The notes beneath the pieces are model-generated. The model worked only from the letters and a program-made list of their open reading frames with translations. It ran no database searches and was not told where the DNA came from. Of a stretch of DNA of 64,000 bases, positions 1-9,583 are shown in pieces (position 1 is the stretch's first letter; every line of letters begins with the position of its first letter). Source of the stretch: Stenotrophomonas sp. 364 (lineage in GTDB: Bacteria; Pseudomonadota; Gammaproteobacteria; Xanthomonadales; Xanthomonadaceae); the NCBI RefSeq assembly GCF_009832905.1, contig NZ_CP047135.1:4541001-4605000 (forward strand). Reading direction: 5' to 3'. A program made the position numbers and the translations under genes.

Positions 1-1447
1 AGGCCACGTCTTCAAGCATGCGGGTGATCTTGCCGTTCTTGATCTCGTAGAACAGCTGGCCACCGAACTGCGCGTTGTAGCGCTGCTGATCGATGGAGAA
101 GGAGCCGTCACCGATGATGTAGATGCCGTTTTCCACGTCCTTGACCAGGTCGGCCACGCTCAGCGGCGTCTTGCCCGGCGCCATCGACACGTTGGCCATG
201 CGCTGGAACTGCACGCTGGACCAGGAGTCGGCATAGCAGCAGCCGTCCGAGGCGGTCTTGCCCAGAATGTGGGCCTGGTCGCGGATGGTCTGGTAGTCCA
301 CCAGCTTGCCGTCGCTGATCAGATCCCAGCGCTTGGTCTTGACGCCTTCGTCGTCGTAGGCCACCGCGCCGAGGCTGCCCGGCTGGGTCTTGTCGGCGAA
401 GATGTTGACCTTGTCGCTGCCGTACTGGAAGTGCTGTTCGCGCTTGTCCAGGGTGGCGAAGCTGGTGCCGGCGTAGTTGGCTTCGTAGCCAAGCACGCGG
501 TCCAGTTCCAGCGGATGGCCTACCGACTCATGGATGGTCAGCCAGGTGTGCGACGGGTCCAGCACCAGGTCGTATTTGCCCGGCTTCACCGACGGCGCCT
601 TCAGCTTCTCCTGCGCCTGCCTGGCCGCCGCGATGGCGTCTTCCTTCATGTCGTAGGAGGAGCTGTAGTTGACCACCCCGTTGGGGGTGAGCACCTTGCC
701 GGCGGCGGCGCCATCGAGGTATTCGTAGCCCATGCCCATCGGCGCGGACAGACCCTCGCGGGTGCGGAACTTGCCGCTGGCCTTGTCGATGGCGGTGATG
801 GTCATCGGGGTCCAGATGCGGTGCACGTCCTGGTCGATGTACGAGCCATCGGTGGAGGCGAAGTACTTCTGTTCGTTCACCAGGAACAGCATCGAGTTGA
901 CGAAGCTGGCGCCGGCGGCCATTGCCGCGGCATTGACGTCCAGCAGCAGGTCCACCTTCTCCTTGATCGGCACGTCCATCGCATTCTTGCGGATGGGGGT
1001 CTTCCAGCTCACTTCCCCCACACCGGGCGTGGCGGCCAGCTGTACCGGCGCAGTCTGCACACCCGCATTGGCCTTGGCGATGGCGGCCGCCTGCTGCGCG
1101 GCGCGCGCCACGTCGGCGGTGCCCAGCTGGTTGGTGGCGGCAAAGCCCCAGGCGCCGTTGACGATCACGCGGATGCCCACACCGGTGGATTCGGTGTTGA
1201 CCACGTTCTGCACCTTGTCTTCGCGGGTGATCACGAACTGGCGCAGGTAGCGCCCGATGCGGACGTCGCAGTAGGTGGCGCCGGCCTGGCGGGCAGCGGC
1301 CAGCGCAGCGTCGGCCAGGCGCTTCTTCAGCCCCAGGTCCAGCGTGCTGTGCAGCTGCTCGGCGGCGATCACCTTGCCGAAGAATGACGGCACGATCAGT
1401 CCGCCAGCGGTAAGCCCGGTGAGGGCGAGGAAGTCACGTCTTTGCAA
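1..1447 (-). CDS. TldD/PmbA-family protein with Tat signal (partial, 3' end off the left edge)
   Basis: The visible 482 codons resemble TldD-family metalloprotease-like proteins and are strongly similar to the next gene upstream (1582-3210). The family's zinc-site region with HESVGHPLELDR is present. The N-terminus begins MQRRDFLALTG and then a hydrophobic stretch, a twin-arginine signal, so the product is probably exported to the periplasm, unlike the cytosolic TldD of E. coli. I chose a TTG start because GGAGAG lies about six bases upstream and because it aligns with the start of the paralog. The reading frame stays open to the window edge, so the C-terminus is missing here. Family assignment is firm; the substrate is unknown. 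Confidence 0.85.
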   Translation of the reverse strand, partial: MQRRDFLALTGLTAGGLIVPSFFGKVIAAEQLHSTLDLGLKKRLADAALAAARQAGATYCDVRIGRYLRQFVITREDKVQNVVNTESTGVGIRVIVNGAWGFAATNQLGTADVARAAQQAAAIAKANAGVQTAPVQLAATPGVGEVSWKTPIRKNAMDVPIKEKVDLLLDVNAAAMAAGASFVNSMLFLVNEQKYFASTDGSYIDQDVHRIWTPMTITAIDKASGKFRTREGLSAPMGMGYEYLDGAAAGKVLTPNGVVNYSSSYDMKEDAIAAARQAQEKLKAPSVKPGKYDLVLDPSHTWLTIHESVGHPLELDRVLGYEANYAGTSFATLDKREQHFQYGSDKVNIFADKTQPGSLGAVAYDDEGVKTKRWDLISDGKLVDYQTIRDQAHILGKTASDGCCYADSWSSVQFQRMANVSMAPGKTPLSVADLVKDVENGIYIIGDGSFSIDQQRYNAQFGGQLFYEIKNGKITRMLEDVA

Positions 1448-1581
1448 GGCAGCTCTCCACGTCGGTGTGGGGGTGGCAGGGAAACGGCGACATCACAGCG
1501 ACCGCCGGGGCGGTGGCCCCGATTCTTGCGGCCATCGGAAGGGGGCGTCAAATGACGGAACGCACGGTGGGCAGGGCATGC

Positions 1582-3210
1582 TCATCCCAGGCTGCGCGCG
1601 GTGTTGATGATGTTGATGCCATCAAAGCGCGTGGTCGACGAGCCATGCGACACCGCCGAGACCTGGCCGGGCTGGCCCTTGCCATCGAAGAACGAGCCGC
1701 CGAAGCGGAAATCACGTTCGTCGCAGATGGCGCTGCAGGCATTCCAGAATTCCGGCGTGCGGATCTGGTAGGCCGCGTCTTCGACCATGCCGGTGATCTG
1801 GCCGTTCTTGATCTGGTAGTACAGCTGGCCGCCGAACTGCGCGTTGAAGCGCTGCTGGTCGATGGAGTACGAGCCGCGGCCGTGGATGTAGATGCCGTTC
1901 TCCACGTCCTTGATCATGTCGGCCACGCTCAGCGGGGTCCTGCCCGGGGCCAGCGAGACGTTGGCCATGCGCTGGAACTGCACGCTGGACCAGGAATCGG
2001 CGTAGCTGCAGCCGTGCGATTCGGTTTCGCCGAGGATGTGCACTTCGTCGCGGGTGGCCTGGTAGTTCACCAGGATGCCGTCCTTGACCAGATCCCAGCG
2101 CCTGGTCTTGACCCCTTCATCGTCGTAGCCCACCGCACCCAGGCTGCCGGGGGCGGTCTTGTCGGCGAAGAAGTTGACCCGCTCGCTGCCCCAGCGGTAG
2201 CCGGCATCGCGCTTGTCCAGGGTGGCAAAGCTGGTGCCGGCGTAGTTGGCCTCGTAGCCCAGCACGCGGTCCAGCTCCAGCGGGTGGCCGACGTTCTCGT
2301 GGATGGTCAGGAACAGGTTGGACGGGTCCAGCACCAGGTCGTACTTGCCCGGCTTGACCGACGGGGCCTTGAGCTTCTCGCGCGCATGCCGCGCCGCGGC
2401 GATGGCATCTTCCACCGGGTCGTAGGAATCACGGTAGGCGGTGATGCCGCCGGGCAGGGCGATCTTGCCGCTGGCGTCGCCATCCAGGAATTCGTAGCCC
2501 ATGCCCATCGGCGAGGACAGCCCGGCGCGCGTGCGGAACTTGCCGCTGCTCTTGTCGATCGCGGTCGCGGTGAATGGCAGCCAGATGCGGTGCACGTCCT
2601 GGTCGATGAAGGAGCCGTCGCTGGAGGCGAAGTACTTCTGTTCGTTGACCAGGAACAGGGTGGAGTTGATGAAGTTGGCGCCGGCATTGAGCGCGGCAGC
2701 GTTCAGGCTCAGCAGCAGGTCCACCTTGTCCTGGATCGGCACGGCCATCGCGTTCTTGCGCAGCGGCGTCTTCCAGCTCACCTCGCCCACGCCCTGCACG
2801 GGTGCCAGCTGCACCGGACGGGTCTGGACGCTGGCGTTGGCCCGGGCGATGGCCGCCGCCTGTTCCACCGCGGCCTTCACCGCGGCCGGCGTCTGCTGGT
2901 GCGTGGCGGCAAACCCCCAGGCGCCGTTGACGATCACCCGGATGCCGATGCCCGACGATTCGCGGTTGGTGATGTTCTGCACCTGCGCCTCGCGGGTGAT
3001 CACCGCCTGGTTGAGGTAGCGCCCGATGCGTACGTCGCAGTAGCTGGCCCCCAACCGTTTGGCGGTCCCCAGTGCCGCCTCGGCCAAGGCCTTTTTGCGG
3101 GCCACGTCGCCCGGCTCGAGCAGCTGCTCGGCGGCGATCAGGCGGGAGTGCGGCAGCATCAGGCCAGCCAGGCCCATTCCAGACAGCGTCAGAAACTCAC
3201 GGCGTTGCAC
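1582..3210 (-). CDS. TldD/PmbA-family protein with Tat signal
   Basis: This is a 542-residue TldD-like protein, the upstream paralog of the gene at 1-1447 and in the same orientation, so the pair is probably one operon. The start is taken at GTG (VQRREFLTLSG), which gives a twin-arginine signal followed by a hydrophobic segment ending near AA. An in-frame ATG at 3300 would bury this signal behind 30 extra residues. The motif HENVGHPLELDR, a HExxxH-like metal site of the family, lies in the middle. Known family members (TldD/TldE) are zinc-dependent proteases acting on unfolded or modified peptides; the role of exported versions is not established. Confidence 0.88.
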   Translation of the reverse strand: MQRREFLTLSGMGLAGLMLPHSRLIAAEQLLEPGDVARKKALAEAALGTAKRLGASYCDVRIGRYLNQAVITREAQVQNITNRESSGIGIRVIVNGAWGFAATHQQTPAAVKAAVEQAAAIARANASVQTRPVQLAPVQGVGEVSWKTPLRKNAMAVPIQDKVDLLLSLNAAALNAGANFINSTLFLVNEQKYFASSDGSFIDQDVHRIWLPFTATAIDKSSGKFRTRAGLSSPMGMGYEFLDGDASGKIALPGGITAYRDSYDPVEDAIAAARHAREKLKAPSVKPGKYDLVLDPSNLFLTIHENVGHPLELDRVLGYEANYAGTSFATLDKRDAGYRWGSERVNFFADKTAPGSLGAVGYDDEGVKTRRWDLVKDGILVNYQATRDEVHILGETESHGCSYADSWSSVQFQRMANVSLAPGRTPLSVADMIKDVENGIYIHGRGSYSIDQQRFNAQFGGQLYYQIKNGQITGMVEDAAYQIRTPEFWNACSAICDERDFRFGGSFFDGKGQPGQVSAVSHGSSTTRFDGINIINTARSLG

Positions 3211-3352
3211 AGCTTGCGATTCCCCGGGTACGGTCGCGGGCAAGACGCCGGCGACAGTGGACAAGTCCTCGACTTTCGGTGGCAGGCGGCAGTGGCACAA
3301 GTGACTGCGGTCATGGTTGGATGTGTCTTGTCCAATTCATCTTGAGCACTGC

Positions 3353-4003
3353 ATGAGCCAGCAACGGTGGTCCGAGGCCTGCGAACGCAACCGTGAGCCG
3401 ATCCTGGCCGTGCTGCGGCGGCACCTGCACGACCGCACGCGCGTACTGGAGATCGGCAGCGGCACCGGGCAGCACGCCGCGTACTTCGCCGCACGACTGC
3501 CGCACCTGCAGTGGCAGGCGAGCGACCACCCGGACTACCTGGCGGGCATTGCCGAGCGTCTCGCCGAGGCGGCGCTGCCCAATGCACCCGCACCCTGGCC
3601 GCTGCAGGCGGTGCTGTCGCCGCGCCCCGGCCTGGCCCCCCTGCCGACGGCGCCGGTGGGCTTCGATGCGGTGTTTACCGCCAACACCCTGCACATCATG
3701 AGCTGGGCGCACGTGCAGGCGTTGTTCGCCGGGTTGCCGGCGGTGATGGCGGACAACGCGCTGCTGTGCATCTACGGGCCGTTCAACTACCACGGTGCGT
3801 TCAGCAGTGAGAGCAACCGCCAGTTCGACGCGTGGTTGAAGGCGCGCGATCGGGATTCGGGCATCCGCGATGCGGAGGCGGTGGACGCGCTGGCGGCTGC
3901 GCAGGGGCTACGGCTGGTGGAGGACGTGGCGATGCCGGCCAACAACCGGCTGCGGGTGTGGCAGGTAGCCGACCAACGGTCGGCTCTACCCCCGGGGTGC
4001 TAA
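3353..4003 (+). CDS. DUF938-type class I SAM-dependent methyltransferase
   Basis: The 216-residue protein begins MSQQRWSEACERNREPIL and has the SAM-binding glycine loop EIGSGTGQH near residue 35, typical of the DUF938 family of small methyltransferases. The substrate is unknown. The ATG at 3353 is preferred over the one at 3317 because family members begin at this point. It is divergent from the TldD pair. The last eleven or so codons (ADQRSALPPGC) are encoded by a reverse SMAG palindrome, which supplies a new C-terminus and stop; relatives probably end near RVWQVA. Confidence 0.8.
   Translation: MSQQRWSEACERNREPILAVLRRHLHDRTRVLEIGSGTGQHAAYFAARLPHLQWQASDHPDYLAGIAERLAEAALPNAPAPWPLQAVLSPRPGLAPLPTAPVGFDAVFTANTLHIMSWAHVQALFAGLPAVMADNALLCIYGPFNYHGAFSSESNRQFDAWLKARDRDSGIRDAEAVDALAAAQGLRLVEDVAMPANNRLRVWQVADQRSALPPGC
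3967..3989 (-). repeat. SMAG/REP palindrome inside the 3' end of a gene
   Basis: This is a reverse-oriented copy of the GTAGAGCCGACCGTTGGTCG repeat. It lies within the last codons of the methyltransferase gene rather than after its stop. Confidence 0.85.
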
Positions 4004-4032
4004 CGGTTGCCGGTGCGGTGCGGCCGTAGTCC

Positions 4033-7000
4033 TCATGCCACCTGCACGATGTGCAGGGCGCGCGGGTTCTTCCATTGCGCCAGCAGCGTGGCTTCGCGGG
4101 CCTTGGCCTTGTGCAGGTGCGCTTCCTTGACGTGCCCGTAGCCGCGGATGTGTTCGGGGATGCTGGCGATCTCCACCGCCAGCGCCACGCGGTCATCGCG
4201 CAGTCCGTCCAGCAGCAGCGCCACGGTCTGTTCGTAGTCGGCGATCAGCTGGCGCTCGCTCCGGCGTTCGGCAGTGCGGCCGAACACGTCGAAGGTGCCG
4301 CCGCGCAGGAACTTCATCCTGGCCAGCAGGCCGAACGCCTTGAGCATCCACGGGCCGTATTCCTGCTTGATCAGGCGGCCCTGCTCATCCTTCTTCGCAA
4401 ACAGCGGCGGGGCCAGGTGGAAGCGCACCTGGAAATCGCCCTCGAACTGCTGCTGCAGGCGGCGCTGGAACTCGCCGCTGGTGTACAGCCGCGCCACTTC
4501 GTACTCGTCCTTGTAGGCCATCAGCTTGAAGTAATAGCGCGCCACGGTTTCGGTCAGCGCGGTGCTGCCCACCGCGTCCCACTCGGCGGCCCGCACCTTG
4601 TCCACCAGCGCGCGGTAACGTGCGGCGTAGGCGCTGTCCTGGTAGTCGGTGAGGAAGCGCACGCGGCGCTCGACCAGCTCGTCCAGCGAACGCGACAGGC
4701 GCTCGTCGTCCAGCGGCAGGAACGCCACCTCTTCGCCCACGCCATGGCCGGGCAGGCCACGCAGCTCGCGCTCGTCGCCGGTATCGCGCGGGGCTGCGTT
4801 GGCCCCCCATTCGTTGCCTTCCCACTCACCCGGCGGCAGGTCATGCAGCGGGCCGGGGGTGCGCTCGGCATCGGTGTGGCCGTTGCGGACCAGGCCAGCG
4901 GCCTGCTGCACGGCCTGTGGGTCCACCGCAGCCAGGCGGCCCCAGGCGAACGCCTGCTGGTTCATCTGTACGGCCGCGCCGTTGAGTTCGATCGCGCGCA
5001 TCAGTGCCTCGAACGAGATCGGCACCAGCCCCTGCTGCCAGGCATAGCCCAGGATGAACAGGTTCGACGCGATGGCATCGCCGAGCAGGGCGGTGGCCAG
5101 CTGGGTGGCATCGAGCAGCAGCGGCTCGCGCCCGCCCAGCGCCACGCGGATGCCGGCAATGATGTCCGCCGCCGGGAACTGCATGTCCGGGCGCGTGGTG
5201 AAGGTGCCCGGCATCGCTTCATAGGTGTTGAGCACCACCTGCGAGCGCTCGGCGCGCACCTTGGACAACGCCCAGTAGTCGTTCACCACCACCATGTCGC
5301 AGCCCACCACCAGGTCGGCTTCGCCCGCGGCGATGCGCACCGCGTGGATGTCTTCGGGCGTGCGCGCGATGCGGATATGGGTGGTCACCGCGCCGCCCTT
5401 CTGGGCCAGCCCGGTCTGGTCGAGCACGCTGGCGCCCTTGCCCTCCAGGTGCCCGGCCATGCCCAGCAACGCACCGATCGTGACCACGCCGGTACCACCG
5501 ACGCCGGTGATCAGGATGTTCCAGGGCTGGTCCAGCGTGGTCCGGAAGGTCGGCGGCGGCAGGTTGTCCAGCAGCGCGGTCTTCGAACTGCGCGCACCCT
5601 TGCGCGGCTTGCCGCCGTGCACGGTGACAAAGCTCGGGCAGAAGCCGGTGGTGCAGCTGTAGTCCTTGTTGCAGTTGGACTGGTCGATGTCGCGCTTGCG
5701 CCCGAACTCGGTTTCCTTGGGCAGCACCGACACGCAGAAGCTCTTCTGCCCGCAGTCGCCGCAGCCTTCGCAGACCAGTGAATTGACCACCACCCGCTTG
5801 GGCGGGTCGACCAGCTTGCCGCGCTTGCGGCGGCGGCGTTTTTCGGTGGCGCAGGTCTGTTCGTAGATCAGGATGCTGGTGCCTTTCACCGCGCGCAGTT
5901 GCTTCTGCACCGCATCCAGTTCGGCGCGGTCATGGAACTCCACGCCCTCGGGGAACAGCTCGCGCTTGTTCCACTTGCCGATCTCATCGCTCACCAGCAC
6001 GATCGTCTGCACGCCTTCGGCGCGCATCTGGTGGGCGATCTGCGGCACGCTCAGGGTGCCGTCCACCGGCTGCCCGCCGGTCATCGCCACCGCGTCGTTG
6101 TAGAGGATCTTATAGGTGATGTTGACCCCGGCCGCGATGGCCTGGCGGATCGCCAGCGAACCACTGTGGAAGTAGGTGCCATCCCCGAGGTTCTGGAACA
6201 CGTGCTCGGTGTCGGTGAACGCGGCCTGCCCGGCCCAGGTGACGCCTTCGCCGCCCATGTGGGTGAAGGTGTCGGTGCTGCGGTCCATCCAGGTGACCAT
6301 GTAATGGCACCCGATCCCGCCCAGCGCGCGCGAGCCTTCCGGCACGCGGGTAGAGGTGTTGTGCGGGCAGCCGGAGCAGTAGTGGGGCACGCGCGGGAAG
6401 CTGGCGCGCGGCAGGGCCAGCTCGGCTTCCTTCTCGTCCATCCAGCGCAGGCGCTGTTCGATGGATTCATTGGTGAAGAAACGCTGGATGCGGCGGCCGA
6501 TCACGCCGGCGATGGTGGCCGGGGTCAGCTCGTTGGTGGACGGCAGGATCCAGGTGCCGGCCTCGTCGTACTTGCCCACGATCGACGGGCGCGGACCGGC
6601 GCTGGCCGGCCAGTTGTAGAACTGTTCCTTCATCTGGCGCTCGATGAAGGCACGCTTTTCCTCCACCACGACGATGTCTTCCAGGCCCTGCGCGAAGCGC
6701 GCGATGCCCACCGGCTCCAGCGGCCAGGTCATGCCGACCTTGTACACGCGGATGCCGATGTCGGCGCAGGCCTGCTCGTCCAGCCCCAGGTATTCCAGCG
6801 CCTGCAGCACGTCCAGGTAGCTCTTGCCGGTGGTGACGATGCCCAGCCGCGCACGCGGCGAATCCATCACCACCCGGTCGATGCTGTTGGCACGGGCGAA
6901 GGCCTGCGCGGCGGCAACTGCATACCGGTGCAGGCGCATTTCCTGATCCAGCGGCGGATCCGGCCAGCGGATGTTGAGGCCACCGGCCGGCATCTCGAAG

Positions 7001-7734
7001 TCCTCGGGCAGCAGGATTTTCCGCGCGAACGGATCCACCTGCACAGAGGCCGAGGATTCCACGGTCTCGGCGATGGTCTTGAAGCCGATCCAGCGGCCGG
7101 TATACCGGCTCATCGCCCAGCCGAGCAGGCCCATGTCCAGGATGTCCTGCACCCCGGCCGGATTCAGCACCGGCATCATCGCGCTGACGAACTCGTCCTC
7201 GCTGCCATGCGGCAGGGTCGAGCTGCGGCAGGCATGGTCGTCGGCGGCCAGCGCCAGCACGCCGCCATGCACCGAGGTGCCGGCCGCGTTGGCATGCTTG
7301 AACACGTCGCCGCAGCGGTCCACGCCGGGGCCCTTGCCGTACCACATGCCATACACGCCCTGGACCTTGGCGCCCGGGAACAGGTTGGTCTGCTGGGTGC
7401 CCCAGACCATGGTGGCACCCAGGTCCTCGTTGAGGCCGGGGGTGAACTTCACCCGCGCCGCGTCCAGGTGTTGGCGGGCCCGCCACAGTTCCAGGTCGAA
7501 ACCGCCCAGCGGGCTGCCGCGGTAGCCGCTGATGAAGCCGGCGGTGTCCAGCCCGGCCGCCTCGTCGCGCAGGCGCTGCATCAGCGGCAGACGCACCAGC
7601 GCCTGCACCCCGCTCAGGTAGATGCGGCCATCGGTACGGGTGTACTTGTGGTCCAGCGTATAGCTGGCGTCCAGGCCACCGGCGTCGGGCTGGTTGGCGG
7701 AGGAGGGCGAGGTGAGTTCGGCGGTACTGGTCAT
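4033..7734 (-). CDS. Indolepyruvate ferredoxin oxidoreductase, fused alpha/beta-type subunits
   Basis: The 1233-residue protein oxidatively decarboxylates aryl or branched 2-oxoacids to acyl-CoA, passing electrons to ferredoxin, by family knowledge. The order is an N-terminal pyrimidine-binding domain, a thiamine-pyrophosphate domain with GDGTYFHSG and the following NDAVAMTGGQ, a cysteine-rich iron-sulfur stretch (CEGCGDCG and further cysteines), and a gamma domain with GVGGTGVVTIGALLG. This single-chain arrangement is the large aerobic form common in proteobacteria. The start is ATG 7734 (MTSTAELTSPSS); the open frame continues upstream but without family similarity. It is divergent from the TPR gene at 7896. 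Confidence 0.92.
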   Translation of the reverse strand: MTSTAELTSPSSANQPDAGGLDASYTLDHKYTRTDGRIYLSGVQALVRLPLMQRLRDEAAGLDTAGFISGYRGSPLGGFDLELWRARQHLDAARVKFTPGLNEDLGATMVWGTQQTNLFPGAKVQGVYGMWYGKGPGVDRCGDVFKHANAAGTSVHGGVLALAADDHACRSSTLPHGSEDEFVSAMMPVLNPAGVQDILDMGLLGWAMSRYTGRWIGFKTIAETVESSASVQVDPFARKILLPEDFEMPAGGLNIRWPDPPLDQEMRLHRYAVAAAQAFARANSIDRVVMDSPRARLGIVTTGKSYLDVLQALEYLGLDEQACADIGIRVYKVGMTWPLEPVGIARFAQGLEDIVVVEEKRAFIERQMKEQFYNWPASAGPRPSIVGKYDEAGTWILPSTNELTPATIAGVIGRRIQRFFTNESIEQRLRWMDEKEAELALPRASFPRVPHYCSGCPHNTSTRVPEGSRALGGIGCHYMVTWMDRSTDTFTHMGGEGVTWAGQAAFTDTEHVFQNLGDGTYFHSGSLAIRQAIAAGVNITYKILYNDAVAMTGGQPVDGTLSVPQIAHQMRAEGVQTIVLVSDEIGKWNKRELFPEGVEFHDRAELDAVQKQLRAVKGTSILIYEQTCATEKRRRRKRGKLVDPPKRVVVNSLVCEGCGDCGQKSFCVSVLPKETEFGRKRDIDQSNCNKDYSCTTGFCPSFVTVHGGKPRKGARSSKTALLDNLPPPTFRTTLDQPWNILITGVGGTGVVTIGALLGMAGHLEGKGASVLDQTGLAQKGGAVTTHIRIARTPEDIHAVRIAAGEADLVVGCDMVVVNDYWALSKVRAERSQVVLNTYEAMPGTFTTRPDMQFPAADIIAGIRVALGGREPLLLDATQLATALLGDAIASNLFILGYAWQQGLVPISFEALMRAIELNGAAVQMNQQAFAWGRLAAVDPQAVQQAAGLVRNGHTDAERTPGPLHDLPPGEWEGNEWGANAAPRDTGDERELRGLPGHGVGEEVAFLPLDDERLSRSLDELVERRVRFLTDYQDSAYAARYRALVDKVRAAEWDAVGSTALTETVARYYFKLMAYKDEYEVARLYTSGEFQRRLQQQFEGDFQVRFHLAPPLFAKKDEQGRLIKQEYGPWMLKAFGLLARMKFLRGGTFDVFGRTAERRSERQLIADYEQTVALLLDGLRDDRVALAVEIASIPEHIRGYGHVKEAHLHKAKAREATLLAQWKNPRALHIVQVA

Positions 7735-7895
7735 GGCTGGCCCGGAAAGTCGGCTGGCACGGCCGCAGCAAACACGACCGGAAAGGCGCGGATTGTAACA
7801 GTGGCGCCGAAATGGACCTCGGGCACTCGCGTCCGGGCGCACGCTGGGGTTAGGATCGGGATGGGAGGTTGTTGTGACAACCCGGGGGAGTTTGC

Positions 7896-8558
7896 ATGGC
7901 AGTGGCAAGACAGGGGCGCGCCGGCGTGACGCTGGCGGCTGGTTTGGCTGCGGCATTGATGGCCGCAATGACGACATTCGGGGTGGCGGCGCAGCCGCTG
8001 CCTGCAGTGCAGGAGTTCTACTTCGACACCGACCCCGCCGCCGTTCCGATGGTGGTGGTGCCGGCCGGCAGTGGCGACCTGGTGGACCAGCTCATGAAGC
8101 AGCGCGAGCGCGGGCGCAAAGCGCTCGATGCCACCGTGCAGCTGGCCGGCGTCGCGTTTTCGCAGGGACGTCCGGAGCTGGGCCGCACCCTGTATGCGGA
8201 AGCAGGCGGCAGCGCGCCGCCGACCACGGCGGCGGGGCGCGCGGTGCGCTGGAACTACGGCTGGGACCTGTTCCGGCTGGGCGAGGTAGAGGCGGCACTG
8301 GCGCAGTGGAGCACGGCCCAGGGCGGCATGCGCGGCAACCCGTCCTGGGTGCCGGCCACCTATGCGCTGGCGTTGTGGACCTTGGGGCGCAAAGACGAGG
8401 CCGTGCAGTGGTACGCCGCGGCGGTACGCACCGAGCCGCAGCAGTGGGGCAGTCCGGCGCGCTACGCCGACCTGCTGCCCAGCTGGCGCGACAGCGAGCG
8501 CGCCACCCTGGCCGAGGTGCAGCAGGCCTGGGCGGCACAACCGCCGGCCTGGCCCTGA
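7896..8558 (+). CDS. Exported TPR-like protein of unknown function
   Basis: This 220-residue protein has an N-terminal signal peptide (hydrophobic residues about 10-32, ending near AAQP). The rest is alpha-helical, with TPR-like patterns such as GWDLFRLGEVEAALAQWSTA and ALWTLGRKDEAVQWYAAAV. It is probably a periplasmic protein-interaction module. No specific function can be named. A divergent 160-base region separates it from the oxidoreductase gene. Confidence 0.7.
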   Translation: MAVARQGRAGVTLAAGLAAALMAAMTTFGVAAQPLPAVQEFYFDTDPAAVPMVVVPAGSGDLVDQLMKQRERGRKALDATVQLAGVAFSQGRPELGRTLYAEAGGSAPPTTAAGRAVRWNYGWDLFRLGEVEAALAQWSTAQGGMRGNPSWVPATYALALWTLGRKDEAVQWYAAAVRTEPQQWGSPARYADLLPSWRDSERATLAEVQQAWAAQPPAWP

Positions 8559-8662
8559 GCCCGCGGGCGGCGCCTGCGGCGGCCGCCCGGACCGGCCCTC
8601 TGGCACGTCGCTTCGACCAAGGTCGGGGCGGCGGCGGCCTGCGCATCGGCTAGGCTGCTGCG

Positions 8663-9577
8663 ATGGCTTTCGATGCGTTCGCCCTGATCCTGACCATGCT
8701 TGGCCTGGGCATGCTGTTTGCACGCCTGCGTGCGCTGCCCGACACCAGCGCCGAGGTGCTCAACCGCGTGGTGTTGTATGTGTGCCTGCCCGCGGCGGTG
8801 CTCACCTACGTGCCGCGGCTGCACCTGGATGCCAGCCTGATCGGGCTGATGGTCACGCCCTGGCTGCTGATGCTGGCCAGTTGGGCGCTGGTGTCCCTGG
8901 CCACGCGCCTCTGCGGGTTTGCCCGCGACGTGCACGCGGTACTGCTGATCTGCGTGACCCTGGCCAACTCCAGCTTCATCGGCTACCCGATGGTGCGCGC
9001 CCTGCTGGGCGACGCTGCACTTCCCTATGCGGTGGTCTATGACCAGTTCGGCACGTTCCTGCTGCTGTCCACCTTCGGCCTGTACGTGATTGCCCGTTAC
9101 AGCGGCGACACCCCACCCACGGCGGCTCAGGTGCTGGCGCGCATCGCACGGTTCCCACCGCTGTGGGCGCTGCTGTTCGCGCTGCTGCTGATGCCCGAAC
9201 AGCCGCCCGCGTGGATCGGCAACGGCCTCAGGCAACTGGCCGATGCCATGCTGCCGCTGGTGATGCTGGCGGTGGGCCTGTCGATCCGGCTGCGGCTGTC
9301 GCGCGAGGAACTCACCCCGCTGGGCATCGGGCTGGTCTTGAAGCTGCTGGTGATGCCCGCCCTGGCGGTGCCGATCTCGTGGCTGCTGGGCCTGCAGGGC
9401 CAGATGCTGCAGGTGAACGTGCTGGAATCGGCGATGCCGACCATGATCACCGCCGCCGCCCTGGCGATCTCGCACCGGCTGGCCCCGCGGCTGGCCGCGG
9501 CAATGGTGGGGTACGGCATTCTGTTGTCGCTGCTGACGCTGCCGGCCTGGGTTGCAGTGCTGCAACACCCCGCATAA
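8663..9577 (+). CDS. AEC-family (auxin efflux carrier-like) transporter
   Basis: The 304-residue integral membrane protein has about ten hydrophobic segments arranged in two halves. The start MAFDAFALILTMLGLGMLFARL and the NRVVLYVCLPAAVL segment are typical of the AEC transporter family (Mem_trans). Family members export small organic anions across the inner membrane; the substrate here is not evident. The gene ends just before the SMAG array. Confidence 0.85.
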   Translation: MAFDAFALILTMLGLGMLFARLRALPDTSAEVLNRVVLYVCLPAAVLTYVPRLHLDASLIGLMVTPWLLMLASWALVSLATRLCGFARDVHAVLLICVTLANSSFIGYPMVRALLGDAALPYAVVYDQFGTFLLLSTFGLYVIARYSGDTPPTAAQVLARIARFPPLWALLFALLLMPEQPPAWIGNGLRQLADAMLPLVMLAVGLSIRLRLSREELTPLGIGLVLKLLVMPALAVPISWLLGLQGQMLQVNVLESAMPTMITAAALAISHRLAPRLAAAMVGYGILLSLLTLPAWVAVLQHPA

Positions 9578-9583
9578 GAACCG

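Noticed and set aside
269-1387. Long + strand open frames opposite the TldD genes (also 1465-3345, 5899-7929, 4051-5781)
   Set aside because: They are antisense shadows produced by high-GC codon bias of real minus-strand genes; the translations are His/Ala/Gly/Val-rich with no domain.
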